Assembly (NCBI RefSeq): GCF_947648125.1
Contig: NZ_CANSMR010000030.1
Coordinates: 23,348 to 87,347, forward strand
Length of the DNA stretch: 64,000 nt
Direction of reading: 5' to 3'
Origin: an uncultured Bradyrhizobium sp.
GTDB lineage: Bacteria; Pseudomonadota; Alphaproteobacteria; Rhizobiales; Xanthobacteraceae
Shown: piece after piece, positions 58,446 to 64,000 of the stretch
How positions within the stretch are numbered: the stretch's first letter is position 1
Layout: every line of letters starts with the position of its first letter
Program-made: the position numbers and the translations under genes
Notes under the pieces: generated by a model
Databases searched by the model: none
Told to the model about the DNA's origin: nothing
Seen by the model: the letters and a program-made list of their open reading frames with translations, nothing else

Positions 58446-59921
58446 CTAGTTGCGCGTGACGTGCACGTGCGGCGTCTTGCCGTCATTCCACTTGCCGTCG
58501 ATCGCCCGTTCGATCTGGGCGGCGAGCTGCAGCAGCAGGCCGTCATCGGCCTGCTTGCCGATTGCCTGGATGCCGAGCGGCAGGCCGTGCTCGTTGGTCG
58601 CAAGCGGCAACGAGATCGCGGGAATGCCGCAGAGATTGGCGAGCGGCGTGAAGGCGAAGTTGCGCCAGAGATTGCCGAACCAGTCCAGCACCGACGGGTT
58701 GTCGCTGATGGTGAGATATTCCGTGGTGCCGATCTTCGGCGTCGGCAGCGCGGTGATCGGCGTCAGGATGATGTCCCAATCCGCGAAGAAGGCGCCGAAG
58801 CCGCGCGCCGTCGTGTTGAACACGGCCTGCATGCGGGCGCGGTCGGCGAAGCTAAAGTCGCGGCCATGCTCCCAGATGCGGATGTTGATCGGCTCGATCA
58901 GGTCCGCAGGCGGCCGCTCAAGTCCGCGCGCCGCGAGCATGTTGCCGATCACGACGGCGAAATTACTGATGTAGCAGGTGGTCTGCGCCGCGAAGGCTTC
59001 GCGATAGTCGATCGAGGGCAGGGCGTAGTCGACCTGATGGCCGAGGCCCTCGAGGAAGCGTCCCACCCGCTCGAGCTCGGCTGCGATGTGCGGCGTCGCG
59101 CGATAGTCGCCCCAGGTGTGCGACAGCGCGATTCTGAGCCGGCCGGGGTCGCGCGCGATCATTGCTGTATAGGGCTCCGGCGAAGTCCAGAACGGCATGA
59201 ACTCGCCGGGCGCCGGGCCACGGCAGCTATCGACAAAGGCGGCGGTGTCGCGCACCGAGCGCGACTGGCAGCCCTGGATCGAGACGAGGCCCGTGAGATC
59301 GGACAGATGCGGCGCAAGCGAGAACACGCCGCGCGACACTTTCAGCCCGATATTGCCGTTGACGCCGGCGGGAATCCGGATCGAGCCGCCGCCGTCGGTC
59401 GCGTGCGCGATCGGAACGGCGCCGGCGGCGACCATCGCCGCGCTGCCGGCCGACGAGCCGCAGGTGGTGTAGTCGGTGTTCCAGGGATTGCGCGTGACAT
59501 AGACCGCGGGGTTCTCGGCCGAGCTGCAGACCCCGAACTCCGGCGTGGTGGTGCGGCCGATCAAATTGAGTCCGGCCTTGCGCAACTTCGCGGTCAGGAA
59601 GGTGTCGGCCGCGGCGCGGTTGCCGCGCATCATCAGCGAGCCCATTTCCTGCAGCCGACCCTTCAGCGTCGGGCCGAGATCCTTCATCAGGAAGGGCAGG
59701 CCGGCGAACGGGCCGTTGAGATCGGCGCCGTCGCGCGCGGGATCGGCGATCACGTCGTCGAACAGCTCGACCACGCCGGAGAGCGCGGGATCGACCTTGG
59801 CTATGGCGGCGGCAGCCTGCGCGGCCAGCTCCCGCGGCGTCAGCTCGCCGCTCCGGACGCGCTTGGCGAGCGCTGTCCCGTCATGCCGCGTCCATTCGTC
59901 CCAGCTCATCGCCAAAGTCAT
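58446..59921 (-). CDS. Amidase (amidase signature family)
   Basis: 491 aa. GPFAGLPFLMKDLGPTLKG gives the catalytic Lys (about 79); TTCGSSAGSAAMVAAGAVPI gives the Ser region (about 155-174), and DGGGSIRIPAGVNGNIGLK the cis-Ser loop. The usual GGSSGGS appears as CGSSAGS. C-terminus close to a 6-aminohexanoate-dimer or indoleacetamide-type amidase. Cytoplasmic, hydrolyses a C-N bond of unknown substrate. Followed by the PaaI gene 45 bp on. Confidence 0.9.
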   Translation of the reverse strand: MTLAMSWDEWTRHDGTALAKRVRSGELTPRELAAQAAAAIAKVDPALSGVVELFDDVIADPARDGADLNGPFAGLPFLMKDLGPTLKGRLQEMGSLMMRGNRAAADTFLTAKLRKAGLNLIGRTTTPEFGVCSSAENPAVYVTRNPWNTDYTTCGSSAGSAAMVAAGAVPIAHATDGGGSIRIPAGVNGNIGLKVSRGVFSLAPHLSDLTGLVSIQGCQSRSVRDTAAFVDSCRGPAPGEFMPFWTSPEPYTAMIARDPGRLRIALSHTWGDYRATPHIAAELERVGRFLEGLGHQVDYALPSIDYREAFAAQTTCYISNFAVVIGNMLAARGLERPPADLIEPINIRIWEHGRDFSFADRARMQAVFNTTARGFGAFFADWDIILTPITALPTPKIGTTEYLTISDNPSVLDWFGNLWRNFAFTPLANLCGIPAISLPLATNEHGLPLGIQAIGKQADDGLLLQLAAQIERAIDGKWNDGKTPHVHVTRN

Positions 59922-60118
59922 GTCGTCGATTCCTTTTCTGCTTTGTTGCGCAGTGTAGTTTGGGAGGCCGCCCGGTCAAACCCATCGCGCCGGCGCTGCG
60001 CTCCGACGCGCGGGCGCTGCTGTCCGACGCGCTTGCGCGGCGTTGCAAGCGCCGTGCCCGGCTTGAAAATGCCCCAGTTTTGGCGCTCAATTGTCCCTCG
60101 TCAGTGGCGGGGGCGTCC

Positions 60119-60250
60119 ATGTTCCGCAGGTTGGTATTGCTGGGCGGCGTGATCGCGATCGGGCTTGCGCTTGGCAGTTGCACGCGATGCGGTCCGATCT
60201 GGGACGACTGGATGCAGTCGCCGAAATCCTGCAAGTCAGACCACCTCTAG
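60119..60250 (+). CDS. 43-aa lipoprotein-like peptide
   Basis: Start at 60119. Signal with lipobox LALGSC (Cys about 20), then a short mature tail CTRCGPIWDDWMQSPKSC. Small proteins of this pattern, with the CGPIWDDW and PKSCKSDHL ends, are conserved in Bradyrhizobium to my knowledge. Function unknown. Confidence 0.72.
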   Translation: MFRRLVLLGGVIAIGLALGSCTRCGPIWDDWMQSPKSCKSDHL

Positions 60251-60322
60251 GGCAGGGACGGGCGCTTGGCGGCGGCTTTCTTGCGGTGATATACCGCTGA
60301 CGAAAATGCAGGGAGCGTTCTT

Positions 60323-60628
60323 ATGAGAGTTTTGAGCGCAGTTGCGGTTGCGGTGCTGCTGTCGGCGCCGGCCTATGCGCAAATGCCGAATGTCAATCTG
60401 ATGCCCGAGGTCAAGACCAAGACCCAGGAGGAGAAGGATCGCGACGCGGTCAACGACAAGGCCTACAAGGACTCGCTGAGCAAGATTCCGGATGCCAAGG
60501 GATCCTCCGATCCCTGGGGCGCGGTGCGCAGCGATGCGCCGAAGGCGGCGGCCCATCCCCCCGCCAAGCCGAAGACCAAGACCGGAAGCTCCGCACAGCC
60601 CGGAAGCTCCGCGCAGCGCAGCCAGTAA
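60323..60628 (+). CDS. Small exported protein, DPWG family, copy 2
   Basis: 101 aa. Signal peptide about 1-19 (VAVAVLLSAPAYAQ). The mature part has NDKAYKDSLSKIPDAKGSSD followed by PWGAVR, matching copy 1 at 52239, then a Lys/Ser/Pro-rich tail. The paralogy is visible over about 30 residues only. Function unknown. Confidence 0.78.
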   Translation: MRVLSAVAVAVLLSAPAYAQMPNVNLMPEVKTKTQEEKDRDAVNDKAYKDSLSKIPDAKGSSDPWGAVRSDAPKAAAHPPAKPKTKTGSSAQPGSSAQRSQ

Positions 60629-60712
60629 GCCCCGTTCGGGGCCGGCTTCGCCGGTTTCCCGCAGACTCGGATTCTTGTGGCGCCGCCCCTATATTGGGGG
60701 TGTCGTCAGTTG

Positions 60713-60810
60713 GAGCGTTTTCGAGCGAAGTGGATACCGGTTCGCGTGAAGAAAACGCGTCAAAACTAGAATCTAGAGCCCGGTTCCGATTCAATCGGTA
60801 CGGGGCTCTA
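60713..60810. repeat. Bipartite palindromic repeat, copy 4
   Basis: Core at 60713-60766 as in copies 1-3, then a near-perfect hairpin at 60774-60810 whose arms (TAGAGCCCGGTTCCGATT) resemble the copy 1 hairpin ends AGAGC..GCTCT. It lies just before the 76-aa gene. Confidence 0.8.
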
Positions 60811-60826
60811 TTCCGGAGTTGCGGCA

Positions 60827-61057
60827 ATGGTGTTTCGTCCGCGCGATCTCGCCAGCCGGATGGCCGCACGGCGCAAGCCGGATGACGGCTATCTGCGCGA
60901 GACCTTCAGCCTGCCGCGCGATCAGGCCCGGCTGCGGGCCCGCGACTTCCTCAAGCGCTACCCGAAGGCCGCCTATATGAGTGCCGTCGAGAGCTGGCGC
61001 GAGCTGCCCGGCGGCGACATCGAGTTCACGATGCGGCGGCTAGCAAGCGCGGACTGA
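60827..61057 (+). CDS. Small basic conserved hypothetical protein
   Basis: 76 aa, 19 of them Arg or Lys. RETFSLPRDQARLRARDFLK (about 24-43), YPKAAYMSAVESWRELPGGD. No signal or membrane helix. Possibly a nucleic-acid or ribosome partner. Ribosome site weak. Confidence 0.65.
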   Translation: MVFRPRDLASRMAARRKPDDGYLRETFSLPRDQARLRARDFLKRYPKAAYMSAVESWRELPGGDIEFTMRRLASAD

Positions 61058-61079
61058 GGCTTGCCGGACGGACTGCGCC

Positions 61080-61355
61080 TCAATCCTGATCGCGGTGTCC
61101 GCGGGTCCGTCCCAGCCCGAGATTGTTCAGCTCGCGGTCGATCCGCAGCTGCACGCGGCGGATCGCCAACAGGTCGAGTTTTGCTTCGGTCTTGCCTGTG
61201 AAGACCCGATCGCCGATCTGGAAACGCCATTTCCAGACACCGGGCATGAACTGCGTGACGCTGAATTCAACGCCCTTGTGAATCATCTGGAACGGTTCCG
61301 CGAATGAATGGCGGTCGTCGATACTTAAATCAAAGGTTGTATCAATAATTAACAC
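61080..61355 (-). CDS. Small conserved hypothetical protein
   Basis: 91 aa from a GTG at 61355; an ATG at 61286 would give 68 aa beginning MIHKGVEFSVTQFMPGVW. KWRFQIGDRVFTGKTEAKLD and RRVQLRIDRELNNL are the recognisable parts: a beta hairpin and a charged helix. Similar small proteins occur in rhizobia. Start uncertain. Confidence 0.6.
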   Translation of the reverse strand: MLIIDTTFDLSIDDRHSFAEPFQMIHKGVEFSVTQFMPGVWKWRFQIGDRVFTGKTEAKLDLLAIRRVQLRIDRELNNLGLGRTRGHRDQD

Positions 61356-61357
61356 CC

Positions 61358-62064
61358 GTCAAACGATGGAGTGAATCGTCGCGCCCATTTGGGCGTCGTT
61401 GCGGATCCCGAAGTGGATCCGTTCGCCGGCGGCAACGCCTTGCCTCGCGATGCGCAATCACGCGCAATCAGTGCTGGTCGGACAAGCCAATGTTACGAAC
61501 ACTGCCGGAACCCGAGTCTTCCCTTGAACGCTACGTAGATTTTTTGGGCGTCAGGAGGGGTACCAAGGTAGTATGCAGATTGTGCCAATCGTGATCCGGC
61601 TTCGCCAAAGCCTTCGGTAACTCGTTGATTATCCGATGCAGTCGGGACGAAGGCCGGGCCGCCTGCTCACGGAACTTTGTTCTGCCCCGGAGAACTACGG
61701 ATCGCGCCGCGGCAGCCCAAGCGCTTCGCGATGACCCAGCGTCGGCGTGCTCGGATCCGGCCGGTTTCATTCGGGCTGATGCCTGACAGCACAACGCCGC
61801 CCGCTTGAAATGCTTGCGGACGGCGCTGGCCCTAGCCCCAGGAAGGTGTGCAAAATCCTGATAGCTGGAAACCTATACAATTCGTGCCACCGGACATGTC
61901 CCAAATTGGCTATCACGGCGATCAATCCGGACTGCACTGCCTCGGCGCTTCACCGCGTTGGGCGTCGCCGATGGCGCAGACGTCACGCGGAAGCACGCCG
62001 TTCGATTCGCGAGCGGGGTTCTCAGATCAATGGCGATCGTCATCGCCCTTCCGACGGCCTCTCG
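61358..62064. other. About 700 bp without a convincing gene
   Basis: Codon bias weakens and GC falls. A minus-strand frame at 61531-61794 ends with RLHRIINELPKALAKPDHDW, which looks protein-like but has no start region I trust; it may be a gene remnant. Nothing else is evident. Confidence 0.4.
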
Positions 62065-62154
62065 CTATCCAAAAATGATGAAGTAGGCGACGCAGCCGAT
62101 AATGACTGCCAGCCACACCAGTAATAGGGTGAGGTACACGGTTTTGGGCCGCAT
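62065..62154 (-). CDS. 29-aa single-helix membrane peptide
   Basis: ATG at 62154 with GGAGAA 6-7 nt upstream, stop at 62065. MRPKTVYLTLLLVWLAVIIG then CVAYFIIFG: basic start and one hydrophobic helix of about 22 residues, as in bona fide small membrane proteins. It is 31 bp downstream of the 73-aa gene on the same strand. Confidence 0.5.
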   Translation of the reverse strand: MRPKTVYLTLLLVWLAVIIGCVAYFIIFG

Positions 62155-62185
62155 CCGGGTTCTCCGGGCGCCCCCTCAAGTAAAC

Positions 62186-62407
62186 CTACCTCAGGCCAAT
62201 AAGCGCCACAGCGACATCAGCTATCTTGCGCGGCTCGCTCATGCCGGTCGCACTGACCTCGATAACCTTGCGGGCCACCATCTCGCAAAGCGGGTCGCCA
62301 CGATCAACCACGCCCATCGACTGCAGAGCCAGGTTGAAGGCCTTGTTCAGAAGTTCGGTTTCCTCCGGCGTATATTTGCCGGTTTTCAGGAGACGATTAA
62401 TCGGCAT
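62186..62407 (-). CDS. 73-aa conserved hypothetical protein
   Basis: Soluble, helical: YTPEETELLNKAFNLALQSM (about 12-31), GDPLCEMVARKVIEVSATGM (about 37-56), then a short C-terminal helix. I recall many small rhizobial proteins of this pattern, of unknown function. A 26-bp palindrome lies just upstream (62428-62453). Confidence 0.75.
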   Translation of the reverse strand: MPINRLLKTGKYTPEETELLNKAFNLALQSMGVVDRGDPLCEMVARKVIEVSATGMSEPRKIADVAVALIGLR

Positions 62408-62427
62408 TCCGACCGCACCTCAGAGCG

Positions 62428-62453
62428 CAAGTTCCATTGTATCATGGAACTTG
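62428..62453. promoter_or_regulatory. Perfect 10-bp inverted repeat before the 73-aa gene
   Basis: CAAGTTCCAT-TGTATC-ATGGAACTTG, 21 bp upstream of the minus-strand start at 62407. It could be an operator or an mRNA hairpin; no T tract. Confidence 0.5.
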
Positions 62454-62524
62454 GGATGCGTTGCTTTTCATGCGGCCCCTTTTTGCTTTCAGGAACTCCG
62501 TTCACCTACGGAGGACACCGGGAC

Positions 62525-62605
62525 CTAAGTCGCGAAGACAATCAGGATCAGCGCGGTAAGCGCTATCGAGGCGCAGCCAGCTATGGTGATGGCATCCCAT
62601 TTCAT
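62525..62605 (-). CDS. 26-aa single-helix membrane peptide
   Basis: ATG at 62605, TAG at 62525: MKWDAITIAGCASIALTALI then LIVFAT. One hydrophobic helix and a short polar start, similar in design to the peptide at 62065. No clear ribosome site, so less certain. Confidence 0.35.
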   Translation of the reverse strand: MKWDAITIAGCASIALTALILIVFAT

Positions 62606-62951
62606 GCCGTGAGCCTGAAACTATCGGCTCCCCGGTCCTTGATTTTGGTTAAGAACGAATGGCGACCTATGGAAATTTATAAGCCCAGAACGATGAATAG
62701 GCCTTCTCGGTAGTCCTACTGAGAACATCGGCCAAGCCTTGGTTTCCGTTCGCTTAATCGGAATTAGGACAGTCCAAAAATCAACTTAGGATACTAGGGG
62801 ATAAAACAGGCCAGTACCGACACGTCGGAAAGAACATATTGCGAACATAGAACAAACGTGGTACGAGGTTCCTATCAACAAACGCGTTCCGCCCGAGCTT
62901 ATCTCCCGTTTTTCCCGCTAGCGAATCCCCGCCATAAGGAGCACATCCCAA
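62606..62951. other. 346-bp recA upstream region
   Basis: No gene seen. Contains the SOS box at 62832-62846 and, nearer recA, the ribosome site AAGGAG at about 62935. AT-rich patches at 62660-62860. Confidence 0.6.
62832..62846. promoter_or_regulatory. LexA (SOS) box GAAC-N7-GAAC before recA
   Basis: GAACATATTGCGAAC matches the direct-repeat SOS box of alphaproteobacteria (GTTC-N7-GTTC on the other strand), 105 bp before the recA ATG. A third GAAC follows 3 bp later. Confidence 0.88.

Positions 62952-64000
<1,049 letters not shown>

Noticed and set aside
58095-60152. 685-aa open frame on the plus strand
   Set aside because: Opposite the PaaI-type thioesterase and amidase, whose catalytic motifs are clear.
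61531-61794. 87-aa frame on the minus strand
   Set aside because: The last 35 residues look protein-like, but the first part does not and no ribosome site was found; kept only as a possible remnant.

Overview
The window is about 64 kb of high-GC alphaproteobacterial chromosome, most likely from Bradyrhizobium or a close relative (Nitrobacteraceae). Four things point this way: the flagellar export/rod genes run straight into a CckA-type hybrid kinase; a perfect CtrA box (TTAA-N7-TTAA) sits before flgB; recA carries an alphaproteobacterial SOS box (GAAC-N7-GAAC); and several short palindromic repeats I associate with Bradyrhizobium are scattered between genes. The species cannot be fixed without a search. 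I saw no rRNA, tRNA, CRISPR array, insertion sequence or prophage.

Layout. 1-10.7 kb: the 3' part of a large TPR protein, then unlinked metabolic and regulatory genes (glyoxalase-related protein, histidine phosphatase, LysR, an unusual SDR, tautomerase, MFS transporter, class V aminotransferase, VOC protein). 10.7-19.0 kb: flagellar block, fliO-fliP on the minus strand and flgB-flgC-fliE-fliQ-fliR-flhB-cckA on the plus strand, diverging from a 352-bp control region with the CtrA box. 19.2-29.0 kb: Tim44-like protein, lectin-like protein, tandem DUF3606 protein with a histone-H1-like tail, GST, GFA protein, ICMT-like methyltransferase, an ArsR/SRPBCC pair with an 18-bp operator, a secreted Kazal-type inhibitor, class I fumarase, DUF429, and an IspZ-like membrane protein.

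29.0-32.2 kb is a small regulon. A TetR gene diverges from a carotenoid oxygenase gene, and the same pair of palindromic operators is repeated in front of a membrane-protein/IspZ-like gene pair. 32.2-43.4 kb: a SET-domain protein with a basic tail, a cupin gene broken by a frameshift, a probable nitric-oxide response locus (NsrR-like Rrf2, DUF6522, group III truncated globin, 52-aa membrane protein, 29-bp palindrome), two tandem MmyB-type regulators, thioesterase, DsbA-like, NIPSNAP, transglutaminase-like and GNAT genes.

43.4-50 kb is the most system-like accessory locus. A TetR regulator diverges from two promoters with identical architecture and nearly identical TGCAT-N6-ATGCA operators. 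They drive a NIPSNAP-like gene and then a 35-codon ORF, an MFS transporter, a DUF1254 protein and a 706-aa predicted outer-membrane protein made of two homologous halves. 50-62.9 kb: a GH54-type arabinofuranosidase, a lipoprotein, a caspase-like protein, a PQQ-type quinoprotein, HdeA, a PaaI-type thioesterase, an amidase and many small conserved proteins, including two paralogous small exported proteins and two previously easy-to-miss one-helix peptides near 62 kb. The window ends inside recA.

Most long minus- or plus-strand open frames opposite real genes are codon-bias shadows and were left out.
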